Source: Alcaligenes faecalis
GTDB taxonomy: Bacteria; Pseudomonadota; Gammaproteobacteria; Burkholderiales; Burkholderiaceae_B
DNA length: 64,000 nucleotides
Reading direction: 5' to 3'
Assembly: GCF_002443155.1 (NCBI RefSeq)
Contig: NZ_CP023667.1
Location: 2,976,001-3,040,000, forward strand
Below, piece after piece: positions 52,077-60,316 of the stretch; position 1 is the stretch's first letter, and each line of letters begins with the position of its first letter. The translations under genes were made by a program, and so were the position numbers. Below the pieces are notes generated by a model. That model was not told the DNA's origin, searched no databases, and was given only the letters and a program-made list of their open reading frames with translations.

Positions 52077-53063
52077 ATGTTCTCTGCCATCGTCATCGAC
52101 AAAACCGACGGCCAATACAAAGCCAGCCTGCAATCCCTGGACGAGTCCGCCCTGCCCGAAGGCCAGGTTACCGTCCGCATCGACTACTCCACCCTGAATT
52201 TCAAAGACGGCCTGGCCATGACGGGTAAATCCCCCGTAGTGCGCCAGTTCCCCATGGTGCCCGGCATCGACTTTGCTGGCACGGTGACCGACAGCAGCGA
52301 CCCGAATTTCAAGTCCGGCCAAAAAGTAGTGCTTAACGGCTGGGGCTTGGGTGAGGTCCATTGGGGCGGTCTGGCACAGCAGGCCCGCGTCAAGGGCGAT
52401 TGGCTGATTCCCCTGCCCGACGCTTTCTCCACCCAGCAAGCCATGATGATTGGCACCGCCGGCTATACCGCCGCCCTATGCGTACGTGCCTTGCAGCGCC
52501 AAGGCGTCACGCCCGACAAGGGGCCGATTCTGGTGACAGGAGCCGCTGGTGGCGTAGGCAGTGTCAGCGTGGCCCTGCTGCATGCCCTGGGCTATACCGT
52601 GATGGCCAGCACAGGCCGACCTCAGGAAGAAAGCTATCTGAAGGCGCTGGGCGCCAGCGAAATTGTGGACCGCAACACCTTGAGTGAACCGGGCAAGCCA
52701 CTGGGCAAGGAGCGCTGGGCCGGAGCAATCGACAGCGTAGGCAGCCATACCCTGGCCAATGTCTGCGCAGGCACACAATACCTGGGTGCAGTCGCCGCTT
52801 GCGGTCTGGCCCAAGGCATGGATTTCCCCGCTTCCGTGGCCCCATTCATTCTGCGTGGTGTGCAATTGATTGGGGTGGACAGCGTGCATTGCCCCAAACC
52901 TGAGCGTCTGGCGGCCTGGGATTTGCTGGCCAAGCATTTGTCTATCGAAGCCCTGGAGCGCATCGGTGCCAGTACCATCACGCTTTCCCAAGCCATTGAT
53001 CAAGCCGGCCAGTTACTGGAAGGCAAGGTACGCGGCCGCATCGTGGTTGATGTGAACGCCTAA
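52077..53063 (+). CDS. Acrylyl-CoA reductase-like oxidoreductase (AcuI/YhdH)
   Basis: A 328-residue medium-chain dehydrogenase/reductase of the AcuI/YhdH type, which reduces acryloyl-CoA to propionyl-CoA with NADPH. Zinc ligands are absent. YSTLNFKDGLAMTGKSPVVRQFPMVPGIDFAGTV at about residues 37-70 and the nucleotide motif VTGAAGGVGSVSVALLHALGYTVMASTGR at about 153-181 match the subfamily closely. GAAGGA precedes the ATG. It is the first gene of the plus-strand arm of the cluster, followed by a CoA-transferase and a crotonase. Confidence 0.85.
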   Translation: MFSAIVIDKTDGQYKASLQSLDESALPEGQVTVRIDYSTLNFKDGLAMTGKSPVVRQFPMVPGIDFAGTVTDSSDPNFKSGQKVVLNGWGLGEVHWGGLAQQARVKGDWLIPLPDAFSTQQAMMIGTAGYTAALCVRALQRQGVTPDKGPILVTGAAGGVGSVSVALLHALGYTVMASTGRPQEESYLKALGASEIVDRNTLSEPGKPLGKERWAGAIDSVGSHTLANVCAGTQYLGAVAACGLAQGMDFPASVAPFILRGVQLIGVDSVHCPKPERLAAWDLLAKHLSIEALERIGASTITLSQAIDQAGQLLEGKVRGRIVVDVNA

Positions 53064-53108
53064 GGCCCTGTCGGCCCCCATCTACCTATCACGCTCTGGA
53101 GCTGATTC

Positions 53109-54260
53109 ATGGATACGACATTGCCCCTGAACGGGGTTCGGATACTGGAATTTTGCAATGTGGCCGCTGGCCCGTACTGCGGTATGTTGTTGGCCGATAT
53201 GGGGGCTGACGTCATCAAGATCGAACACCCCAAAGGGGGTGACACCTTGCGTAGCTGGCCGCCCATCAACCAGGGCTATAGCGAGAACTTTGCTTCGCTG
53301 AACCGTAACAAGCGCTCGGTAACGCTGGATCTGAAGAACCCCGAAGATGTGGCCAAAGCGCGCCAGCTGGTACTGGATGCAGACGTCTTGTTGGAGAACA
53401 ACCGGCCGGGCGTCATGCAGCGTTTAGGGCTGGATTATGAAAGCCTGAAGGCCCTGAATCCCAGACTGCTGTACTGCTCAATTTCTGCCTACGGACAAAG
53501 CGGTCCACGCTCACAAGAAGGCGGTTTTGACCTGACAATTCAGGCCATGAGCGGCGTCATGAGCGTAACGGGCGAAGCAGGCGGCGCCCCCGTTAAATGC
53601 GGGGTGCCACTGGCGGACTTTGCGGCCGGTTTGTATGCGGCGTTTGCCATCAGTGCCGCCTTGCCTCAAGCTCGCGCTACCGGTCAGGGGGCACATATCG
53701 ACGTGCCCATGTTGGGGACCACCTTGGCCATCGCCGCACTGCAAACCTCAGAGTATTTCGGCAGTGGCCGCGACCCGGACAAGCTGGGTTCCGCCCACCC
53801 ACGCAATGCGCCCTACCAGGCGTTCCAGTGCAAAGGGGGTTACTTCGCCATGGCAGCGGGCAACGACGCACTGTGGCGCTCCGTCTGTCAGGTTGTAGAA
53901 CGCCCGGATCTGACCGAAGACGAGCGTTTTACCAGCACCACCCTGCGCGCCAAACACCAAGATGCCTTGCGTGAATTGCTGGAAGCTATCTTTGCGCAGC
54001 ACGACTCCGAACACTGGCTGGCTCAATTCCGTGCCCAAGGCGTGCCCTGCAGTCCCATCAACCGCTATTCCGACGTGCTGCGAGACCCGCAGGTCGAGCA
54101 CATGGAGTGGGTGCAAAACATTCGCCTACCGGGTACGGATACCGAAACGCGCACCTTTGTCTCGCCCCTACGTATCAATGGGGTGGGCTTGCCCGTCCGT
54201 CTGACGCCCCCGGCATTGGGCGAACATAACGACAGCATCTTGCACGGAGTTACCCCATGA
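53109..54260 (+). CDS. CaiB/BaiF family III CoA-transferase
   Basis: A 383-residue family III CoA-transferase, moving CoA between carboxylic acids. Motifs are GVRILEFCNVAAGPYCGMLLADMGADVIKIEHPKGGD at residues 9-45, SLNRNKRSVTLDLKNPED at 63-80 and the catalytic Asp170 in PLADFAAGLYAAFA. A CTGGAG site precedes the ATG. It ends with an ATGA overlap into the crotonase gene, indicating coupled translation. Confidence 0.9.
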   Translation: MDTTLPLNGVRILEFCNVAAGPYCGMLLADMGADVIKIEHPKGGDTLRSWPPINQGYSENFASLNRNKRSVTLDLKNPEDVAKARQLVLDADVLLENNRPGVMQRLGLDYESLKALNPRLLYCSISAYGQSGPRSQEGGFDLTIQAMSGVMSVTGEAGGAPVKCGVPLADFAAGLYAAFAISAALPQARATGQGAHIDVPMLGTTLAIAALQTSEYFGSGRDPDKLGSAHPRNAPYQAFQCKGGYFAMAAGNDALWRSVCQVVERPDLTEDERFTSTTLRAKHQDALRELLEAIFAQHDSEHWLAQFRAQGVPCSPINRYSDVLRDPQVEHMEWVQNIRLPGTDTETRTFVSPLRINGVGLPVRLTPPALGEHNDSILHGVTP

Positions 54261-55009
54261 CAGAGCCGTATTGCAGCAGCAGTCCCAGCCTGAACGTGGA
54301 CTGCGCGGGCAGAGTCTGGACACTGACGCTAAACCGGCCCGACAAGCGCAATGCCTTGTCGGCCGATCTGGTCGAAGCCTTGATCGCGGCCGTGCAGGCC
54401 GCGGAAAAGGCCCAGGCTGGTCTGCTGATATTGCGCGGTGAAGGCCGCAATTTCAGTGCCGGTTTTGACTTCAGTGACTACGAGCAAGAAAGCGAGGGGG
54501 ACCTGGTACTGCGCTTTATCCGCATTGAAACCCTCTTGCAGATGCTGGCCCATACGCCCTGCGCCACCCTGGCTCTGGCGCATGGGCAGAACTTCGGCGC
54601 CGGGGTGGATTTGATTGCTGTTTGCCGTCAGCGCATCGCCAGCGCCGATGCCCGCTTTCGCATGCCTGGACTGCAATTTGGTCTGGCACTGGGAACGGGC
54701 AGACTAGCGGCCTTGGTTGGCGGTCAGCAGGCTCACCAACTTCTAGCAGGTAGCCAGATTTTTGATGTTGCCAAAGCGGAGCAACTGGGTTTTATTAACG
54801 ACATACAAGAGCCCGATGCATGGCCTGCTGTCATCGAGCAGGCTCAACAGACTGCGGGCTTGCTGGACGCCACCAGTCGCGCCTATCTGCACCAGTTAAC
54901 GGGCTGCCCACAACAAGCTGACCGGGATATGGCAGCCTTGGTACGTTCTGCTTCCGCACCCGGCCTCAAACAAAGAATTGCGGCCTTCAGGCAAGCCGCA
55001 AAATCTTGA
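54257..55009 (+). CDS. Enoyl-CoA hydratase/isomerase-like protein, atypical active site
   Basis: A 250-residue crotonase-fold protein. The substrate loop GRNFSAGFDFSDYE and AHGQNFGAGVDLIAVCRQRIASADARFRMPGLQFGLALGTG are recognisable, but both classical Glu positions differ (GAGVDL with Asp, and MPGLQ without Glu). It may therefore catalyse another CoA-ester reaction such as isomerisation, hydrolysis or C-S bond chemistry. Last gene of the plus-strand arm, ending before a strong terminator. Confidence 0.78.
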   Translation: MTEPYCSSSPSLNVDCAGRVWTLTLNRPDKRNALSADLVEALIAAVQAAEKAQAGLLILRGEGRNFSAGFDFSDYEQESEGDLVLRFIRIETLLQMLAHTPCATLALAHGQNFGAGVDLIAVCRQRIASADARFRMPGLQFGLALGTGRLAALVGGQQAHQLLAGSQIFDVAKAEQLGFINDIQEPDAWPAVIEQAQQTAGLLDATSRAYLHQLTGCPQQADRDMAALVRSASAPGLKQRIAAFRQAAKS

Positions 55010-55030
55010 ACTTTCTTTCCTGAATGGAAC

Positions 55031-55070
55031 TGCCCCCAAAAACTGGAGAAGCATCCAGATTTTGGGGGCA
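55031..55070. terminator. Bidirectional terminator between crotonase and iclR
   Basis: TGCCCCCAAAA and CTGGA pair with TCCAG and TTTTGGGGGCA around a GAAGCA loop, one mismatch. It serves the plus-strand arm and the convergent IclR gene. Confidence 0.8.
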
Positions 55071-55126
55071 ATTTGCATCCGGGTGGCTTCTTGCAGCCCG
55101 GACAAGCTGACTAGGGCTGTAGCAGC

Positions 55127-55876
55127 TTAACGGCCGCTATAGCCCAAACGACGCGAGATCTGTGCCGCTGCCGTCATCAAAGTTTTACCGGCCTGAACCA
55201 GCCGGGCTTCTTCCAGACGTTCCGCAGGCCCGGAAATACCCAAAGCAGCCACCACCATTCCACGACTATCGTAAATAGGTGCAGCCGCCCCCACGACCTG
55301 CTCACGCCATTCACCACGGTTAATGGCATAGCCCTGTTCACGCACCTGCTCCAGCTCTCGGCGCAAATCACCAAACTTGACCAGACTGCGAGGCGTATAA
55401 GGCTTGAGGCGATTCTTGACCAGATTCAAAGTATCTTCACTGGCCCAGGCCAGCATGGCCTTGCCGGTTGCCACACATTGCGCGGGCGAGCGACCACCCA
55501 CCGTGGTGTAGGCGCGCACGGGCTGCGGGCTGTCTATCTTTTCGATATACAGCACCTCGCCCCCGTCCAGCAGCGACAAATGCACCGTTTCCTGGGTTTG
55601 CTCGGCCAGCTCTTTCATGAAGGACAAGGCCTCCACCCGCACATCCAGCCGGTTGGCCAGGCCCGAGCCCAGTTCCCAGAGCTTCATGGTCAGCTCGTAG
55701 CGACCTGTATCTTCATTCTTGCGTGCAAAGCCCTGGTGAACCAGGGCCTGCAACAGGCGATGCACATTGCTTTTATTGAGCATCAATTGATTGGCCAGTT
55801 CGGTGACACCCGAACCGCGTTCGTGCTTGGCCAGGGCTTCCAGGAGCACCAGGCCCTTAACAAAAGTCTTGTCCAA
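55127..55876 (-). CDS. IclR-family transcriptional regulator
   Basis: A 249-residue IclR regulator. The N-terminal winged helix is LVLLEALAKHERGSGVTELANQLMLNKSNVHRLLQALVHQGFARKNEDTGRYELTMKLWELG, then the effector domain (VHLSLLDGGEVLYIEKIDSPQPVRAYTTVGGRSPAQCVATGKAMLAWAS, GYAINRGEWREQVVGAAAPIYDSRGMVVAALGISGPAERL). It closes the acyl-CoA cluster and probably controls it through the GAAC/GTTC sites at 51.8 and 52.0 kb, with a cluster intermediate as ligand (inferred). Confidence 0.9.
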   Translation of the reverse strand: MDKTFVKGLVLLEALAKHERGSGVTELANQLMLNKSNVHRLLQALVHQGFARKNEDTGRYELTMKLWELGSGLANRLDVRVEALSFMKELAEQTQETVHLSLLDGGEVLYIEKIDSPQPVRAYTTVGGRSPAQCVATGKAMLAWASEDTLNLVKNRLKPYTPRSLVKFGDLRRELEQVREQGYAINRGEWREQVVGAAAPIYDSRGMVVAALGISGPAERLEEARLVQAGKTLMTAAAQISRRLGYSGR

Positions 55877-56160
55877 TCGAATATCCCATCAGTCACTAAA
55901 AGTGCATGAATTGTCTCATGGAACCGAACCGCGCCATAGCCAGACAAGCCCGTATAGCAAAGCAGCAAGCGGCTTTCACAACATTTTCACCAGTTTTGCA
56001 AAAAGACTGGCTTAAAGACTTAAACCTTCAACAGGCAACCTCTGCCCGCCAAGATCAAACACCGGCTATCAACACAGAGATTTTTTCACTTTCCAGCCCA
56101 GGCCGAATGCGTGTACAAAGAGCCTTGCCCTCTCTTTCTACTCCCCGGAGCCGCACCCCG

Positions 56161-56688
56161 ATGGACACTACTTCTCCGCCTCTTGCCCTTGCGGCCATCG
56201 TGCACGCAGGCAAAGGCAGCGCTGACGCCTTGCTACTGGAATTCGTGCAGGAACTGCGCGCGAAAAACTACCTTGTCTGCGGTCTAGTGCAAGGCCCAGA
56301 AATTCAGAAGGAAGACCATAGCCTGCGCACCGTGCAGGATCTGGACAAGGGCACGCTTTATCCCATCACCCAGAATCTGGGTTCGGAATCCACCGCCTGT
56401 TGCCTGGACATTGGTGCCTTGCTGGAAGCCAGCGAAGTGCTGCGTCGGGCGCTGGAAAGCCCGGCTGATCTGGTTATTGTGAATCGCTTTGGAATTATGG
56501 AAGCGGACGGCCAGGGTTTTAATAACGAGATCATGGCCCTGATCGACCAGGGCTACCCGGTGCTGACTGTTGTGGCCCACACCTACCTGCCTGCATGGCG
56601 TGAGTTTACGGGTGGCCTGGCGGTGGAACTGACGCCTGATCGTCAGGCTCTGTGGGACTGGTTCGAGCGCAGCCGTCAGGCGGCCTAA
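56161..56688 (+). CDS. DUF2478 nucleoside-triphosphatase-like protein
   Basis: A 175-residue cytoplasmic protein of the DUF2478 family, often beside molybdate transport or molybdenum-enzyme genes. It contains a P-loop-like stretch AAIVHAGKGSADALLLEFV near residue 13 (HAGKGS instead of a perfect Walker A), DLVIVNRFGIMEADGQGFNNEIMALIDQGYPVLTVV, and a C-terminal WFERSRQ tail. The ATG at 56161 starts at the conserved region; a longer frame begins in the IclR promoter region. Its link with the molybdenum hydroxylase 32 kb away is only a possibility. Confidence 0.7.
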   Translation: MDTTSPPLALAAIVHAGKGSADALLLEFVQELRAKNYLVCGLVQGPEIQKEDHSLRTVQDLDKGTLYPITQNLGSESTACCLDIGALLEASEVLRRALESPADLVIVNRFGIMEADGQGFNNEIMALIDQGYPVLTVVAHTYLPAWREFTGGLAVELTPDRQALWDWFERSRQAA

Positions 56689-56719
56689 GGGCATCCGACG
56701 GAACTAGCTTGATCCAACT

Positions 56720-56754
56720 TAAGGAGCTGCCAGAATCAATCCGGCAGCTCCTTA
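56720..56754. terminator. Hairpin terminator between DUF2478 and autotransporter genes
   Basis: TAAGGAGCTGCC / GGCAGCTCCTTA stem with an 11-base loop, between convergent genes. The T tract is short. Confidence 0.7.
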
Positions 56755-56809
56755 TCAAACAGTCATGGCTGACAGATAGCCAGCCCTTCAAAACCCCGGC
56801 TAAGCGAGC

Positions 56810-59800
56810 CTAGAACGCCCAGTTCAGCGACACATTCCCCGAGATATCTGCCCGGCTATTACCCAACAAGCGGGTCCCCGCCGACACACCCAAACGCAAG
56901 CGCTCGGAGCTTTGTAAGGTCAATCCTGCGCGTAAGGCCAGAGCATGATTGTCTACCCGTGCATAGCGACCATCAAAGCCCGTCTGCGGTGAAGCTTCAA
57001 ACTGTGCATACTGCGTTTGCTTGCGGCCCAGCAAAGCCTGCTCCCAGGACGCGGAGACCTCCGCCTGTAAACGACGGCCCTGCTTCAATTCCCAAGCCTG
57101 GCTGACAGCCAGGCCCAGCGACGCTTGCAAAGAATGGGCGCGGGTCGAATCCAGCTGCAAGCGGCTACCAGCATCACCCTCTTCACTTAAACCAGGGCGG
57201 CTATAACGCAGATAATCCAAGGCCAGAACCGGGCCTATGCTGCCTGCCTCACCCAAAGGCCAGTTATAGGCAGTCTGAACGCCCGCTGCAAAGGTATGAC
57301 CGGTCCAGTCAGATTTGGGATTGGCCTGATAGTCAGAAAATGCGATGCGTCGGTTCAGCTTGCCTTGCTCCAAGCCCATACGAACTTGCGCCAGACCTTT
57401 CCAGCCCTCGCGAGCATCGGCACGATATAAGGCATGCACACCGGCACCCAACCCCGTCAGCGTGCTCTTGGCCTGATAAGGGGCATCTATATTCAAGCTT
57501 TGCTCATTGGCAGTCGCATGGGCACCCAAACTCCAATCGCTGCCTGCAGCGCGATGTTCCGCACCGAACACGACACCATAAGTCTGACTGCGGTGGTCTA
57601 CATCATTGCTGCTTAACTGCCAGTGATAACGGCCACCAAAAGGCTGGATGAAAGTCTGCCAGCCATCCTTGCCCAGGCCAGGGCGCTGGCGCAGTTGCTC
57701 GGACACCAGTTGCTCTCGACGCACGCTGGCAGCCAATTGAGCCCCATAAGCACCGGCACTTAACTGATTGAGCGCGTCACCAATCTCGCTGCCATCCGCG
57801 CTGGAGAAATCCAAAGCCTGATAGATAGAAGCCAAGGGGCGCTGATGGTCAGTGGAAGCCTGTTCCAGACTGCGACCTACGGCAACCGCATTAGGATTAC
57901 CTGCATAGGGCGAGTAAGCGGCCGCCTGACGGCTGACAAACCAGCCACCGTTATTCACATGCACGCTCAGGCTGGGCGAATTCAGGCTGGCTGTCAGCAG
58001 ATCAAAACCGCCCTGGGTCTGTGTGGCCTGGAAGACCGTGTTCTGGCTCAAGGACCAGCCATCGGCATACCAATCCGGCTGCAACTGCAATTTCAGCTCA
58101 CCAGACAGCTGAGCCAGACCCTGCACCTCAATCCGGTCATGCTGACGCGTGTCGGCTTCGATCAACACCCGGCCTTCGGGGGCCTGAATGAAATCGCCTT
58201 GAATCGTCATCTGACCAAAGGAGTTACCCGGACTCAAGGTACCGTGGTTACTGAAATTACCTTCCGGATTGATGACGTAGCTGCTATTGCCGCTTAGCGT
58301 AGCGCCTGCATCCACACGCAGGCCATGCAACTGATGCTGACCATTGAGCGAACTCTCACCCCCCGCAATCACGACAGCCAGATTATCGACACCCTGAATA
58401 TTGCTGTCGTAGCGCAGACGAAAATCAGGATCGGCCTGCAGCGTGGCACGCCCTTGTTCATCTGCTTTTTGCCCAAAATTCACATGGGTGACAAACAATT
58501 TTCCATTGCCTTGGCGAGTGGAGTAGTCAGACAGGATATCGCCCTGAATCCGGGCTCCCTGCATGATGTTGATGTTTTCCACCTGGGCATTTCTGGAAAT
58601 CTGAATAGCGGCTTTCTTGCCCGACAGCAGACCGGATAAATGGTAGTCCTTGATCAGTGCGCCCTGCAAGGCCAAAGGCAAAAACTCGGCGGGAGCCAGG
58701 TCACCTTGATCATTCAAGAGCCAGGAGCCACGATAGTCCCCACCCCCAATGCCATCCGCAAAATTGCCCATCGCATTATTGCCGAAGTCGAACAGAGCAG
58801 CGACGCCATCTTCACCCTCAGCGCGTACTTCACCCCGCTGCACAATCGTGTGCTCGCGACCATAGCTGAACTGCAGGCCACGGCCATACCAGCCTTGTGC
58901 ATGAATACGGGTACTTTCGGGGATGATGAGCGTGTTCTCGCTACCATCCACGCGCACACCAAGCCCGCCTGGGCCTGCACTTAACAAATCAGCGGCCTGC
59001 GTCAGGGTGTTGCGTTCACCATAAATATGCAACCCCACGCCTTGAGTCGCCTGGTTGTATTGGCCCGGCAGATAAGCAGTCCCTTCGCTGTTTCGAGCAA
59101 AAAAACCATTATTGCTCGTCAGTGTGAGCCCATCGCCGTAGACAGAATAGCCATAGAAATTACGTCGGTCGATCTGCAAGCCCATATCCTGCAAGGATGC
59201 CAGCTCCGCTTCCATCATATTGGTGTAATTACGATAAGACTGGTGGCTCATCAGACTGTTACGCAGCTCCGAATGCCCCATGTAATCGGTATCCACCCCA
59301 ATTGGCTGCCCACGCCTATAACTCAAAATCCGCACCGGTATGCCTGGCATGGCACCGTCCAATACTTCCTGCACGTGCTGACCCGTAAAATAGCCCTGGT
59401 CCTTGCGCAGATCAAACGCATCTGGATCGTAAGCGTTATTGCACATCGAACACAGCACCGCCTGCTCCGGCCGAGCCGCATTGCCATTGTCATCGCGTAA
59501 ACCCTGCGCCCAAGATGTCAGAAACGGGCGTATGTAAGGTGTATCCGAGCCCCATTTATCTTGTGCAACACCAATCATCCCCATCGTGTGACCAAACTCA
59601 TGGAATATGACAGCTGCGTAATCTGCTCGATCATTCAAGGGAAGCTGGCTGGGGCGAAGCGCGGCAGTCTCAAAATTGATACGCCCCACCACAACCTCGG
59701 CAAGAGGGAGCTGGACCTGCTCGCTGTCCAGCTTGTTAAGCAAGGCCGCTTGGGGAAGAAGCAGGTAAAGCAAGCCTGCTGAATCCGGATCAGGCGTCAC

Positions 59801-60130
59801 GTTGGTCCCAGCCCGGGCGTTCTGGCCGCTCACTGTGCCGACATTAATAATAGCTGGGACATACCCCGGCTTCAAAGACACGATTTCTGCCCAGCGACTG
59901 ACTGCGCCTCGAATTTTCAGGTAGGCATTGTCGTCCAGATCAAAAACTGAGCGTGCCCCATTAACCGGATCATCCATTGAGTAGGCCCCATCCTGCGTAC
60001 CGAAAATACGCAGTTCATATACGGCCTCCCCGTTCTTGTTGTGGATCATTTCAGACTGATAGGCTTGGGCGCTGGCCGAAGCCAACAGCAAGACACTAGC
60101 ATTGAACAGGGTTTTCAAGATCGCGGACAT
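56810..60130 (-). CDS. Autotransporter with metalloprotease-like passenger
   Basis: A 1106-residue type V secreted protein. A signal peptide (1-23, ending ASAQA) is followed by a globular part holding the zinc-protease-like HEFGH motif (His177, Glu178, His181) and a Met-containing segment SLMSHQSYRNYTNMMEAEL (about 292-310). A beta-helical passenger follows (many GxGLxVDGxxNTL-type repeats). The C-terminal autotransporter barrel of about 280 residues ends in NWAF. In metzincins HEXXHXXGXXH has a third His; here position 11 is Gly, so the third ligand is missing or elsewhere. ATG 60130 starts the signal peptide; a GTG 30 bases earlier is unlikely. Confidence 0.85.
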   Translation of the reverse strand: MSAILKTLFNASVLLLASASAQAYQSEMIHNKNGEAVYELRIFGTQDGAYSMDDPVNGARSVFDLDDNAYLKIRGAVSRWAEIVSLKPGYVPAIINVGTVSGQNARAGTNVTPDPDSAGLLYLLLPQAALLNKLDSEQVQLPLAEVVVGRINFETAALRPSQLPLNDRADYAAVIFHEFGHTMGMIGVAQDKWGSDTPYIRPFLTSWAQGLRDDNGNAARPEQAVLCSMCNNAYDPDAFDLRKDQGYFTGQHVQEVLDGAMPGIPVRILSYRRGQPIGVDTDYMGHSELRNSLMSHQSYRNYTNMMEAELASLQDMGLQIDRRNFYGYSVYGDGLTLTSNNGFFARNSEGTAYLPGQYNQATQGVGLHIYGERNTLTQAADLLSAGPGGLGVRVDGSENTLIIPESTRIHAQGWYGRGLQFSYGREHTIVQRGEVRAEGEDGVAALFDFGNNAMGNFADGIGGGDYRGSWLLNDQGDLAPAEFLPLALQGALIKDYHLSGLLSGKKAAIQISRNAQVENINIMQGARIQGDILSDYSTRQGNGKLFVTHVNFGQKADEQGRATLQADPDFRLRYDSNIQGVDNLAVVIAGGESSLNGQHQLHGLRVDAGATLSGNSSYVINPEGNFSNHGTLSPGNSFGQMTIQGDFIQAPEGRVLIEADTRQHDRIEVQGLAQLSGELKLQLQPDWYADGWSLSQNTVFQATQTQGGFDLLTASLNSPSLSVHVNNGGWFVSRQAAAYSPYAGNPNAVAVGRSLEQASTDHQRPLASIYQALDFSSADGSEIGDALNQLSAGAYGAQLAASVRREQLVSEQLRQRPGLGKDGWQTFIQPFGGRYHWQLSSNDVDHRSQTYGVVFGAEHRAAGSDWSLGAHATANEQSLNIDAPYQAKSTLTGLGAGVHALYRADAREGWKGLAQVRMGLEQGKLNRRIAFSDYQANPKSDWTGHTFAAGVQTAYNWPLGEAGSIGPVLALDYLRYSRPGLSEEGDAGSRLQLDSTRAHSLQASLGLAVSQAWELKQGRRLQAEVSASWEQALLGRKQTQYAQFEASPQTGFDGRYARVDNHALALRAGLTLQSSERLRLGVSAGTRLLGNSRADISGNVSLNWAF

Positions 60131-60280
60131 GGGCAAGAGTTCCAGGATTGAGAAGAACACAAGGCGTCCCTGGCAGTAAGCACCCCAGAGGCAATCCCTC
60201 GAGCCAGCACCTTAATGCAAATAACGCGCAAAAAACGTTTAATTCGTGCCGTCCCAAGCCCTTGTCGCCGCATAGCAACA

Positions 60281-60303
60281 AGCACGCGGCCCGCCCGCGT
60301 GCT
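60281..60303 (-). terminator. Hairpin terminator after the alkylsulfatase gene
   Basis: AGCACGCGG / CCGCGTGCT stem 14 bases after the alkylsulfatase stop, read on the minus strand, with a modest T-rich tail. It separates that gene from the autotransporter. Confidence 0.6.
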
Positions 60304-60316
60304 CCTGACTACCTGC

